This document shows, piece after piece, positions 1 through 6,593 of a stretch of 13,977 nucleotides of DNA. A model generated the notes under the pieces. The model did no database searches. It saw only the letters and a program-made list of their open reading frames with translations, and was not told the origin of the DNA. Origin of the DNA: Candidatus Nomurabacteria bacterium RIFCSPLOWO2_02_FULL_42_17 (GTDB lineage Bacteria > Patescibacteriota > Minisyncoccia > Phycocordibacterales > MFVN01); contig MFVN01000019.1 of the NCBI GenBank assembly GCA_001786095.1, forward strand, positions 1-13,977. Direction: 5' to 3'. The stretch's first letter is position 1. Each line of letters opens with the position of its first letter. The position numbers and the translations under genes are program-made.

Positions 1-1080
1 ACACTTTCCATGCTTTCTGGAAAGTATTTCAATCGCTTCTGCAGTAAAAGACGGTGCAACAACAACATCTAATATGCGCTTTTGTCCTTCGGGCATCTTA
101 TGATGAATCAGTTCTTTGGCTTGATCGTCACCAATTTCAAATGTAGTCATTACAGAACCGCCAAAGATGGCTAAAGTGTCTCCCTCAATTGCTTTCTGTG
201 TCGCCACGGAAGGCAAGTAAGGAAAAAAACTGACAGCCGCACCGCAAGGATTGCCGTGTTTTACCGCTAGAGCAATAAATGGCCGTAAATTTAAATTTTG
301 CTCAAAACCCGCAGCAATGTGAGTAATCGTTTGTAGCATACGGTCAATATCACACCAATTGTTGTAACTAAGTGCATCACCCGCAACCAACTTAAAATTT
401 TGAAGAGCTAGCGGATCATCTGCTCCGTATCGAGCAAAAAGACCTGCCGGAGTTTGCCAAGCATTTTCTCCGTACTTACAGGGCGCAACTTCATAACCAA
501 TTGTGCCGTCAATCTTACCGCCTGAATGAAAGCGGGCGGATGCGAAACAATAGTCAGCTACGATTCCCTCTGCTTTAGCGGCCAGATTATTTTTGAACTC
601 ATCGGAATCTGGTTCACCAGCATCCAACCATTCGAGTACTCGGCTTCTGTCGGTTGATTCAACAATGACTATACGCCGACCCTTAATTGCCGAGCGAACC
701 ATGGTGGGTCCGCCAATATCTGTTTTCTCAATAACAGATTCACGGGTTGCTCCGGGTCGTCGTATTTCTTCAATCAACGGATAAAAATCAACACAAGCAA
801 GGTCAATCCAAGGATATCCCAACTCCTCGAGTTCGGCTCTCTGCTCTTCGGTAGCCAAAAGCCCTCCATGAATTTGAGGTACGAGTGTAACCACTCTATG
901 TCCCAAAATCGGCGAAAGTCCAGAAATGTCAGCAACATCAGTAACGGGAATTCCGGCTTTCTTAAGTGTGGCGGCAGTGCCACCTGAAGAGATAAGTTTA
1001 CCAAAGCCCCTTTTTAGAAGACCTTGAGCAAATTCCTCAATGCCTGTTTTGTTATACACGGAAATAAGTGCTGTTTTCAT
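1..1080 (-). CDS. purH: Bifunctional AICAR transformylase / IMP cyclohydrolase, 3'-truncated by window edge
   Basis: Catalyses the last two steps of de novo IMP synthesis: formylation of AICAR, then ring closure. The 360 codons visible from the ATG at 1080-1078 are open to the left edge; the family is usually about 510-530 residues, so the C-terminal third is outside the window. The N-terminal cyclohydrolase domain (about 1-140) shows ISVYNKTG, SSGGTAATLK, VDFYPL (98-102) and DIGGPTMVRSAIKG (121-134). The transformylase domain then begins with CKYGENAWQ, DALSYNNWCDID and KHGNPCG, the last carrying the catalytic Lys-His pair. Oddity: the usual VKTLHP loop reads VVTLVP (63-68), replacing the conserved Lys and His. 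It has its own promoter-like spacer and lies downstream of the purC terminator. Identity is very secure; full activity of the cyclohydrolase half is not. Confidence 0.95.
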   Translation of the reverse strand, partial: MKTALISVYNKTGIEEFAQGLLKRGFGKLISSGGTAATLKKAGIPVTDVADISGLSPILGHRVVTLVPQIHGGLLATEEQRAELEELGYPWIDLACVDFYPLIEEIRRPGATRESVIEKTDIGGPTMVRSAIKGRRIVIVESTDRSRVLEWLDAGEPDSDEFKNNLAAKAEGIVADYCFASARFHSGGKIDGTIGYEVAPCKYGENAWQTPAGLFARYGADDPLALQNFKLVAGDALSYNNWCDIDRMLQTITHIAAGFEQNLNLRPFIALAVKHGNPCGAAVSFFPYLPSVATQKAIEGDTLAIFGGSVMTTFEIGDDQAKELIHHKMPEGQKRILDVVVAPSFTAEAIEILSRKHGKC

Positions 1081-1088
1081 ATTGTATT

Positions 1089-1178
1089 CTTTTTTTAATG
1101 AGTGGGTTTGAATTTTCATCAAACAAAACTAAATCTAGTTCTGTAAACACACTACAACAAAAGGTAATAAAAAGCAAA
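1089..1178 (-). repeat. Copy 1 of a duplicated purine-gene spacer (about 90 bp direct repeat)
   Basis: This spacer before purH matches 2192-2280 before purC with three substitutions (1102, 1105, 1118) and one single-base indel near 1168. It ends 9 bp before the start codon. It holds promoter-like sequence, the inverted repeat AACTAAATCTAGTT (1127-1140) and a small hairpin, arms 1106-1111 and 1119-1124, in the transcribed leader. One of the three substitutions falls in that hairpin's loop. It is either a recent duplication or a conserved regulatory module. Confidence 0.9.
1132..1177 (-). promoter_or_regulatory. Putative purH promoter (register uncertain)
   Basis: Two sigma-70-like registers fit on the minus strand. 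One is TTGCTT (1172-1177), 17 bp, TAGTGT (1149-1154), which aligns with the better purB promoter. The other is TTGTTG (1155-1160), 17 bp, TAGATT (1132-1137). Both are imperfect matches. A start in this region would give a leader of roughly 45-60 nt. Support comes from conservation with the purC spacer and from its place just after a terminator. Confidence 0.4.
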
Positions 1179-1185
1179 TAAAAAT

Positions 1186-1209
1186 GCGTTGCCGTTTTCA
1201 CGGCAACGC
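1186..1209 (-). terminator. Intrinsic terminator after purC
   Basis: A perfect 9 bp stem GCGTTGCCG/CGGCAACGC (1186-1194 with 1201-1209) with a 6-base loop lies 19 bp downstream of the purC stop. In the direction of transcription it is followed by ATTTTTATTTGC, a usable U-rich tract. It separates purC from purH. Confidence 0.85.
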
Positions 1210-1228
1210 CTAATCTAAAAAACATAAT

Positions 1229-2185
1229 TTAAAAAAGATTTCGCTCAAAACGCTTTAAGGGCTCTTCAAGATCCGGCAAAAATTGTTCACCTGTAATACA
1301 CTCACAAGCTTCAATATACCGGCGGGCGGCTTCAATACGCACATGGTCGGGAATTTTCGGAATTGTCCCCTCCCCTACATATCCTAGCTCCTCCTTTAAC
1401 CAACGACGTACATATTCTTTGTCGAAAGATTTTGGATCTTCGCCCCGCTCAAACGCCCCCTGATATGTGTTTTCATACCAATAACGAGACGAATCCGGAG
1501 TATGAACTTCATCAATTAGGACAATTTTTCCTTCGGGTGTTTTTCCGAATTCATACTTAGTATCCACGAGAATCAGTCCCCGAGTACGAGACAAACTCAA
1601 ACCATAAACAAATAAATGTGTGGCGACATTTTCCATCAGTTCAAAATCCTCTACCGAAACCAAGCCGGAAGAAATTATTTCCTCTTTCGACAAGGATCGG
1701 TCGTGTTGACCTTTTTCTGCTTTTGTAGAGGGGGTAAGAATCGGATTTTCAAGACGTTGGTGCTTTTTCATTCCGTCTGGCAAATGATGCCCACAAAAAA
1801 TTCGTTCACCGCGTTCGTAAGCAGTCCAAATAGATGTTGATGTTACGCCAGTCAAATAAGCACGCACTACCATTTCAATTGGAAGGGGCTCGCACTTTAC
1901 CACAACCATGGCGTTTGGGTCTGGCACAGACAATACGTGATTATTAATTATATGTTTGGTTTTTTTGAACCAATAATCTGAAAGTTTGTTTAAAACTTGC
2001 CCCTTAAACGGAATGGTTGTAAGCACCACATCAAAAGCGCTTAATCGGTCAGTTGCCACCAATACAAGGTTATCGCCCTTTTCATAACAATCCCGAACCT
2101 TACCGCGACTTAATTCGCCAATCGGTAAGTGGGTGTTTTCAATTGTGTTGACTAAACCCTCACGAAGAATTTTTTCGCTTATCAT
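1229..2185 (-). CDS. purC: Phosphoribosylaminoimidazole-succinocarboxamide (SAICAR) synthase
   Basis: Joins CAIR and aspartate with ATP to make SAICAR, the substrate of PurB next door. The 318-residue protein is of the longer yeast-Ade1-like form rather than the roughly 237-residue E. coli form. Family motifs run in order: RGKVRD (27-32, nucleotide site), ATDRLSAFD (44-52), VVRAYLTGVTSTSIW (106-120), LILVDTKYEFG (204-214) and IDEVHTPDSSRYW (224-236, metal and substrate site). The ATG at 2185 sits just after a purine-rich AAAAAAAGAAAA stretch that may serve as a weak ribosome binding site. The gene is flanked by terminators on both sides, so it looks monocistronic, with the duplicated spacer at 2192-2280 as its promoter region. 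No sign of truncation. Confidence 0.97.
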   Translation of the reverse strand: MISEKILREGLVNTIENTHLPIGELSRGKVRDCYEKGDNLVLVATDRLSAFDVVLTTIPFKGQVLNKLSDYWFKKTKHIINNHVLSVPDPNAMVVVKCEPLPIEMVVRAYLTGVTSTSIWTAYERGERIFCGHHLPDGMKKHQRLENPILTPSTKAEKGQHDRSLSKEEIISSGLVSVEDFELMENVATHLFVYGLSLSRTRGLILVDTKYEFGKTPEGKIVLIDEVHTPDSSRYWYENTYQGAFERGEDPKSFDKEYVRRWLKEELGYVGEGTIPKIPDHVRIEAARRYIEACECITGEQFLPDLEEPLKRFERNLF

Positions 2186-2191
2186 AATTTT

Positions 2192-2280
2192 CTTTTTTTA
2201 ATGAATGAGTTTGAATTTTCGTCAAACAAAACTAAATCTAGTTCTGTAAACACACTACAACAAAAGGTAAAAAAAGCAAA
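2192..2280 (-). repeat. Copy 2 of the duplicated purine-gene spacer (89 bp direct repeat)
   Basis: Near-identical to 1089-1178 and placed equivalently, ending 6 bp before the purC start. The inverted repeat AACTAAATCTAGTT lies at 2230-2243; the leader hairpin has arms at 2209-2214 and 2222-2227. The spacer before purB shares only short blocks with it: AGTTTGAAT near the start codon and ACAAAAG with flanking A-rich sequence further upstream. Confidence 0.9.
2235..2279 (-). promoter_or_regulatory. Putative purC promoter (register uncertain)
   Basis: The same two candidate registers as before purH. One is TTGTTG (2258-2263), 17 bp, TAGATT (2235-2240). The other is TTGCTT (2274-2279), 16 bp, TAGTGT (2252-2257). 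The second aligns with the purB promoter block TTTGACTTTTAA...TAGT. The inverted repeat AACTAAATCTAGTT overlaps the first -10 candidate, so it could be an operator; that is speculative. Confidence 0.4.
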
Positions 2281-2286
2281 TGAAAT

Positions 2287-2314
2287 GGGCATTGTCGAAT
2301 GCACGACAATGCCC
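2287..2314 (-). terminator. Intrinsic terminator after purB
   Basis: A perfect 11 bp stem GGGCATTGTCG/CGACAATGCCC (2287-2297 with 2304-2314) with a 6-base loop lies 10 bp after the purB stop. It is followed in the reading direction by ATTTCATTTGCTTTTTTT. It is a strong hairpin, with the best T-run slightly displaced. Confidence 0.85.
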
Positions 2315-2324
2315 TTTGGTTGGA

Positions 2325-3716
2325 TTAGAGTTCAAGTTTTTGCTTCCATTGCTTCGCGACCGCCTTCGCTTTCTTGGCGGCGATGCCAGTGTAGAGAGAT
2401 GGATTCGAGAGAATCTGCTGTTGATGCGGTGTCATCTTTTCGAGATAACCCTTCAGCTCCGTGTCGTTCATGACCACTTCTTCAAGCGGTCGCTTCTCGC
2501 GTTGAGCTTGAAGTGTGAGTATCCGCACCTTCTCGTGCGCGTCAGGGTGTCCCTGCGCGGCGAGAATGATGTAGAGTGGCTCGGCAACTACCAAACCCTT
2601 TTGCATGGCGAGGTTGCGCTCCAAGTTGACATGGTCAACAGTGAGCTTATTCATCGTGCGTGCCAGCCGCTTCACGGTCGAAACCACATAAGCGATAATC
2701 TCGCCATAAGTCCGCGCGGACGCGGAATTAGTAAGGTCGCGTTGATGTTCACTGATCTGGTCCATGAACACCGTCATGATTCGCGGCATAACAATTTTCC
2801 AACAGCTCTTGGCGTTCTCGAAGTTGATGGGATTGCGTTTCTGCGGCATGGTCGAGGAACCGACTTGCGCCGCTTCAAACTCTTCACCTACTTCTCCGAT
2901 TTCCGTCCGTTGGAGATTCCGCATATCGTCGGACAGGTTAGCGAGAACGCCCGCCGCGATCGTGATTTCGCAGAAAAGGCGCGTCAATGCCTCCGGTGGC
3001 ACGATTTGCGTTGAATGCTCCGCTGGAGTAAGCCCCAACTCGGCGAGTACTTCCGCCTCGAAACCTTCGGGGTCTTCAAAGAACAGCGACGAAGCATTGT
3101 ACGCCCCAACTGCTCCCGAAAACTTTCCGGGAAGTTCCGAGGCAAGCGACTTCAACACTTCAATAGAACCCCCAAGACGACTGACATATTCGGCAAGCGC
3201 GAAACCGAATGTAATCGGCACGGCGTGCTGGCCGTGCGTTCTGCCGATTTGCACCGTTTTCGCTTCGCGGAGCGTGATGTTGATAAGCACTTTTTCCAGC
3301 CCTAAAAGTGCCGGAACAAGCACTTGCTCAACAACATCTTTATAGCGAGCGACATTTGCTGTGTCGCTAATATCAAACGAGGTTGCTGTCATATGAATGT
3401 ACGGTTTGGCGCTTTCACTGACTTTGGCGCGTATGCAATTCACAAGCGCGCGGATGTCGTGTCCAATTCTGTCCTCTTCCTCGTACACTTCGTCGGTCGT
3501 TATTTGACTACAAACCCTTCTAACTTCTTTAACGACTTTTTGGGAACAAAATTTATAACGGTGCAAAATTCTTACGAGCGCAAGCTCCACGAGGAGCTTG
3601 TAACGGGTAAACCCGTTTTCAGAAAGATAGCACGCCACTTCCTCATCCCAATACCGGTAATCAGCCGGTGAAATACAATCAAATCTGTCTTGTATTTGAG
3701 GTTTTTTTGTTTTCAT
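2325..3716 (-). CDS. purB: Adenylosuccinate lyase
   Basis: Eliminates fumarate from SAICAR in the IMP pathway and from adenylosuccinate in AMP synthesis. The 463-residue protein is full length for the fumarase/aspartase superfamily. Key motifs: TATSFDISDTAN (110-121), IGRTHGQHAVPITFG (157-171, catalytic His region), and the superfamily signature GSSTMPQKRNP (286-296) in the mobile catalytic-serine loop. The ATG at 3716 has no obvious Shine-Dalgarno sequence. Much of the gene, especially about 2325-3300, is visibly richer in G+C than purC and purH, whereas its 5' end is AT-richer. This could reflect a separate origin for this gene, but I only judged it by eye. It is bounded by terminators at 2287-2314 and 3792-3814, so it is probably its own transcript. 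Confidence 0.97.
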   Translation of the reverse strand: MKTKKPQIQDRFDCISPADYRYWDEEVACYLSENGFTRYKLLVELALVRILHRYKFCSQKVVKEVRRVCSQITTDEVYEEEDRIGHDIRALVNCIRAKVSESAKPYIHMTATSFDISDTANVARYKDVVEQVLVPALLGLEKVLINITLREAKTVQIGRTHGQHAVPITFGFALAEYVSRLGGSIEVLKSLASELPGKFSGAVGAYNASSLFFEDPEGFEAEVLAELGLTPAEHSTQIVPPEALTRLFCEITIAAGVLANLSDDMRNLQRTEIGEVGEEFEAAQVGSSTMPQKRNPINFENAKSCWKIVMPRIMTVFMDQISEHQRDLTNSASARTYGEIIAYVVSTVKRLARTMNKLTVDHVNLERNLAMQKGLVVAEPLYIILAAQGHPDAHEKVRILTLQAQREKRPLEEVVMNDTELKGYLEKMTPHQQQILSNPSLYTGIAAKKAKAVAKQWKQKLEL

Positions 3717-3755
3717 AATTATTTAGTTTGAATGTTAAAAATCAGTTTCAGATTA

Positions 3756-3784
3756 AGACTAAAACAAAAGATATTAAAAGTCAA
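3756..3784 (-). promoter_or_regulatory. Putative purB promoter
   Basis: TTGACT (-35, 3779-3784), 17 bp, TAGTCT (-10, 3756-3761) on the minus strand. The 12-base block TTTGACTTTTAA matches the strong promoter at 7689-7717 exactly, including the 17 bp spacing to a TAGT-starting -10. The predicted start near 3749 gives a leader of about 32 nt. A second register, TTGTTT (3762-3767) and TGATTT (3739-3744), is also possible. Confidence 0.55.
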
Positions 3785-3791
3785 ACAAAAA

Positions 3792-3814
3792 ACTCAGCGG
3801 TTTAACCGCTGAGT
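3792..3814 (-). terminator. Intrinsic terminator closing the mreB-to-exonuclease cluster
   Basis: A stem ACTCAGCGG/CCGCTGAGT (3792-3800 with 3806-3814) with loop TTTAA, continuing in the reading direction into TTTTTTGTTTG. It lies 13 bp after the exonuclease stop. It is a textbook rho-independent terminator; its T-tract abuts the purB promoter. Confidence 0.92.
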
Positions 3815-3827
3815 AGTTACTAGGCAA

Positions 3828-4355
3828 CTAAATCACCATCATCTTTTTGTAAAGCTCGTAGGTGGCGCGGGCGTCGGACAGCGCGCTGTGGGCTTTCTTG
3901 TTTTCTATATTGAAACGCGAACAAAGCTCGCGTAAAGAAAAACGATCCAAGTCGGGCTGGCGATGCAGTTTTGCCCAAGCGATGGAAATGGTGTCTAATT
4001 TATGATAATGCATAGTGTTGGCAATACCGCATTTTATTAAAGCGTGTTCCAGAAAACCGTAATCAAAAGACAAATTGTGTCCAACCATAATTGTGTTTTG
4101 GACTTTTTGGGAGAAAATTTTCATGGCTTCGGACAAAGTATAAGCAAAAACCCAATCAGCCGAATCATAGCCGTTTATTTTAAGCGCAACCGGTTCAGCG
4201 TTTTCAATGTGCTCGGGTTTAATTTTTAACTCAAATTCTTCAATTATTTCCAAGCTTGGTTTGGCTAACACGCAACCCAGTTCAATAATTTCATGCTTCG
4301 TCACATTAAGTCCGGTAGTTTCAACATCTATAAAAGCCAGATTGTGTTTTCTCAT
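3828..4355 (-). CDS. DEDDh-family 3'-5' exonuclease (DnaQ/PolC epsilon-like)
   Basis: A 175-residue stand-alone exonuclease domain. All five catalytic residues of the DEDDh fold are visible: Asp10 and Glu12 in FIDVETTG (Exo I), Asp98 in GHNLSFD (Exo II), and His156 and Asp161 in AHSALSDA (Exo III). It probably removes 3' nucleotides from DNA, as a proofreading epsilon subunit or as a repair or RNA-trimming nuclease; the sequence alone does not decide which. No polymerase, GIY-YIG or BRCT domain is attached. The start overlaps the mltG stop as ATGA, implying translational coupling, and a terminator follows closely, so this is the last gene of the cluster. Family assignment is firm, specific role open. 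Confidence 0.92.
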   Translation of the reverse strand: MRKHNLAFIDVETTGLNVTKHEIIELGCVLAKPSLEIIEEFELKIKPEHIENAEPVALKINGYDSADWVFAYTLSEAMKIFSQKVQNTIMVGHNLSFDYGFLEHALIKCGIANTMHYHKLDTISIAWAKLHRQPDLDRFSLRELCSRFNIENKKAHSALSDARATYELYKKMMVI

Positions 4356-5266
4356 TTTAAATATTTTCGCTTGTTAGCGCCGTGTTTGACTAAGGTTTTG
4401 GCATAATGAATATTGCCGTCCTTATCATGTAAATAATAAAAATAAGGCGACTCTTCCGGCCGTAGGGCCGCTTGAATGGTAACAATTCCGGGATTATTAA
4501 TCGGCGCCTCGGGTAAACCCAACCGTTCATAGGTCACCGGTGCCGCGTCGGCTTGCAGAGGCATTTTCTTTTCCAAACGTTTCCACAATATGCCGGCGAT
4601 AATCGGCATTTCTTCAACACTGCCGGCTTCACGTTCTATTATTGAGGCCATAATCAAAATATCATTTTCCGTGCGACCGGAAGCTGTTATCTCCGCGCGC
4701 AATGGTTCCACCCGCGCGTTGTAATTTTTCTGAAGTGTTTCAAAAACCTCGGTTACCGGCGCGCTGGGCCAGAAAAAATAAGTATCCGGGAAAAGCCGTC
4801 CTTCTTCGGACAAAACTAATTCTAAAAATTTATCTCTGTCAAAATCGCGCAGTTTTTCCGAAAAAATTTCAACCATCTGTTCTGTGGTTAGGCCTTCCGG
4901 CAAGGTTACTCGCGCGGGATCGGTAAAAAATTTTCCGGAAACAACACGCTTCGCGACATTCCAAACAGGCAGAGGTTGAACAAAATAATAATCGCCGGCC
5001 ACAATACGCCGGTCATCACGCAAAAAAATCACAAAAAATTGGAAAGTAGCCGAAGAACGGATAATTTTTAATTCTTTGAAACGGGTGGCAATTTGAACGG
5101 ATGATTCGCCGTTTTTGATTACGGCCGTGGAGTCAATAGGAAAATCAGACGGCGGACTTAAAAATAAATGATAAATCAGGGTTGTAAAAAAAACTATGGC
5201 TAAAAAAAGCGCTAACTTCCAGGCTCTTCCCTTTTTACCGTCTTGTTCGTATTCTCTAAAAATCAT
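4352..5266 (-). CDS. mltG: Endolytic peptidoglycan transglycosylase MltG (YceG-like)
   Basis: Cleaves nascent glycan strands at the outer face of the membrane and so releases or terminates them. The 304-residue protein has a short basic N-terminus (RAWK), one membrane segment (about 17-36) and an extracytoplasmic YceG domain. Visible motifs: LPEGLTTEQM (122-131), EGRLFPDTYFF (155-165), IMASIIEREAG (205-215) with the expected catalytic Glu211, LQADAAPVTYE, and the C-terminal INNPG...AALRPEESPYFYYLHDKDG...HYAKTLVKH block. Its start shares one base with the previous stop (TGATG) and its stop overlaps the next start (ATGA), so it is co-translated with the upstream membrane protein and the downstream exonuclease. 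With MreB and MurC in the same window it supports an active cell-wall machinery. Confidence 0.95.
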   Translation of the reverse strand: MIFREYEQDGKKGRAWKLALFLAIVFFTTLIYHLFLSPPSDFPIDSTAVIKNGESSVQIATRFKELKIIRSSATFQFFVIFLRDDRRIVAGDYYFVQPLPVWNVAKRVVSGKFFTDPARVTLPEGLTTEQMVEIFSEKLRDFDRDKFLELVLSEEGRLFPDTYFFWPSAPVTEVFETLQKNYNARVEPLRAEITASGRTENDILIMASIIEREAGSVEEMPIIAGILWKRLEKKMPLQADAAPVTYERLGLPEAPINNPGIVTIQAALRPEESPYFYYLHDKDGNIHYAKTLVKHGANKRKYLK

Positions 5267-6576
5267 CAGGTCGGTAAATTAAAGGGCGGTTTGGAAGTGC
5301 GCGACTCAATACGCTCAAAAGTCGGCGTTTCGGATACGCGGCCCGGAAAATGAAAAATTGTGGCTAATTCTTCGGAGTTCATTATGAAAGGATGCGGTTC
5401 GTGCGACGGAAAAAAGAAATTAATAGGAAAAGGATATTTGAAAGAATAGCGCAATTTGGGATAAAACATCATACGCATACGATAGCGTTCCACTATGCGC
5501 GCGCGAATAACTTTATCGGAAACACCCAAAGGGTCGGCCCACGGATAGTCAAATTGCGTGGAAGAAATACGCTTAAAACTATTATTGTCCGGATTGGAAA
5601 ATTGGCGGAAAATCAGACGCATATCGCGATAGCGGGTTTTTGTAAAAACATTTTTCTTGGCAATATAAACCGTGCGTATACCGCAATCAAAACCCGGCTT
5701 GCTTATTTTGCGCTTTATGGATTCAATGTTGTCGCGCAAGTGGTCGGGTAGGCGGACCTCTTGCGCTATCTCGCCTTCATGACCCTTAGCTAAGCCAACA
5801 TGATAACGCGTGTAGGGTTTCATTATTTCTTCCATAAACTCATAGGCCCTTTCAATCCAATCTATATGCCCGAACCAAGCACCACGCTTGTGATATTCAC
5901 GGTCGGCAATTCGAACCAATATTTGTATCCAGACCTGCTCGCCCGGCTCCAATGAACCTAAAAATTCTATAGTCGGCGTTAGTGGGTCAACTTTATACTG
6001 CTCTTCAACGTCGGCTTTGTCTAAACCATAATCAACATAGGTTCGAATTGGAATAGATTCTTCTTTTTCCAGGGTATATTCGCAGCCCCACGCGTTCCAT
6101 GGACCAGTTTTGGGATTTAATATCTCCGGCGGATAATCTTTAACCTCGTCAATTTCAGCGCCCGGAAATTGCGCGTAGAGCTGGGACTCCACCAGATTTT
6201 TTATGCGCGAGGGTGTACGTATGAAAAAATGAACTTGTCCCCCGATGGAAACCATTTCCAAAGAAAACCATAAACGCACCGCGCCCTGCCACCATGTTTC
6301 CCATATTCCCTTATATCCTTTTTGATACAGGGCGTTAGTGAAAAAAAGTTCCATAGCCAGCGGGGTTTTACTGACTTCACGCGGAACTTTCATTTCTAAA
6401 AGCACCCAATCTAAACCGGTAATGAAATCCTCACTAACATAGTGATACCACATTTTAAATGCCAGCCGAACCAAAAGAATCACCGCCAAAAGCGGCACTA
6501 TGTAATGCCATAAAAAAGACAATATATTTATTAAAACAGCTATGCCTGAAATAGACATGCGTTTTAATTGTAACAC
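5266..6576 (-). CDS. Membrane-anchored protein of unknown function; resembles N-terminal region of type IV coupling-like ATPases
   Basis: The 436-residue reading has one long hydrophobic segment (about 11-41) followed by a large soluble part. I do not recognise an enzyme active site and see no Walker A or B motif. Recognisable stretches are LDWVLLEMKVPRE (55-67), WFSLEMVSIGGQVHFFIRT (103-121), ESQLYAQFPGAEIDEVKDY (130-148) and MNSEELATIFHFPG near the end. From memory, similar text occurs in the membrane and linker region ahead of the ATPase domain of VirD4/HerA-like proteins of Patescibacteria and relatives; here the gene ends where the ATPase would begin. The start is uncertain: GTG at 6576, or ATG at 6558 giving 430 residues; neither has a good ribosome binding site. 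It follows the sigma-like gene by 17 or 35 bp and overlaps mltG by one base. Coding status is firm, function unknown. Confidence 0.85.
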   Translation of the reverse strand: MLQLKRMSISGIAVLINILSFLWHYIVPLLAVILLVRLAFKMWYHYVSEDFITGLDWVLLEMKVPREVSKTPLAMELFFTNALYQKGYKGIWETWWQGAVRLWFSLEMVSIGGQVHFFIRTPSRIKNLVESQLYAQFPGAEIDEVKDYPPEILNPKTGPWNAWGCEYTLEKEESIPIRTYVDYGLDKADVEEQYKVDPLTPTIEFLGSLEPGEQVWIQILVRIADREYHKRGAWFGHIDWIERAYEFMEEIMKPYTRYHVGLAKGHEGEIAQEVRLPDHLRDNIESIKRKISKPGFDCGIRTVYIAKKNVFTKTRYRDMRLIFRQFSNPDNNSFKRISSTQFDYPWADPLGVSDKVIRARIVERYRMRMMFYPKLRYSFKYPFPINFFFPSHEPHPFIMNSEELATIFHFPGRVSETPTFERIESRTSKPPFNLPT

Positions 6577-6593
6577 AAGAAACTATAACAGTC

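Noticed and set aside
1081..1228. Purine riboswitch in the purH or purC leader
   Set aside because: The conserved spacer has no three-way-junction pattern and no conserved loop sequences of the purine or PRPP riboswitch families; promoter-like sequence explains it better.
1089..2280. The two 90 bp repeats as CRISPR, an IS end or an attachment site
   Set aside because: There are only two direct copies about 1.1 kb apart, each placed precisely before a gene start, with no transposase, integrase or cas gene nearby.
2201..2473. Plus-strand 90-codon frame beginning in the purC spacer
   Set aside because: It runs through the duplicated spacer, the purB terminator and the purB 3' end antisense; the sequence there is explained by those elements.
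2280..3345. Long plus-strand open frames (244 and 193 codons) opposite purB
   Set aside because: They lie antisense to a clear adenylosuccinate lyase in its G+C-rich part, where stop codons are rare; their translations show no family features.
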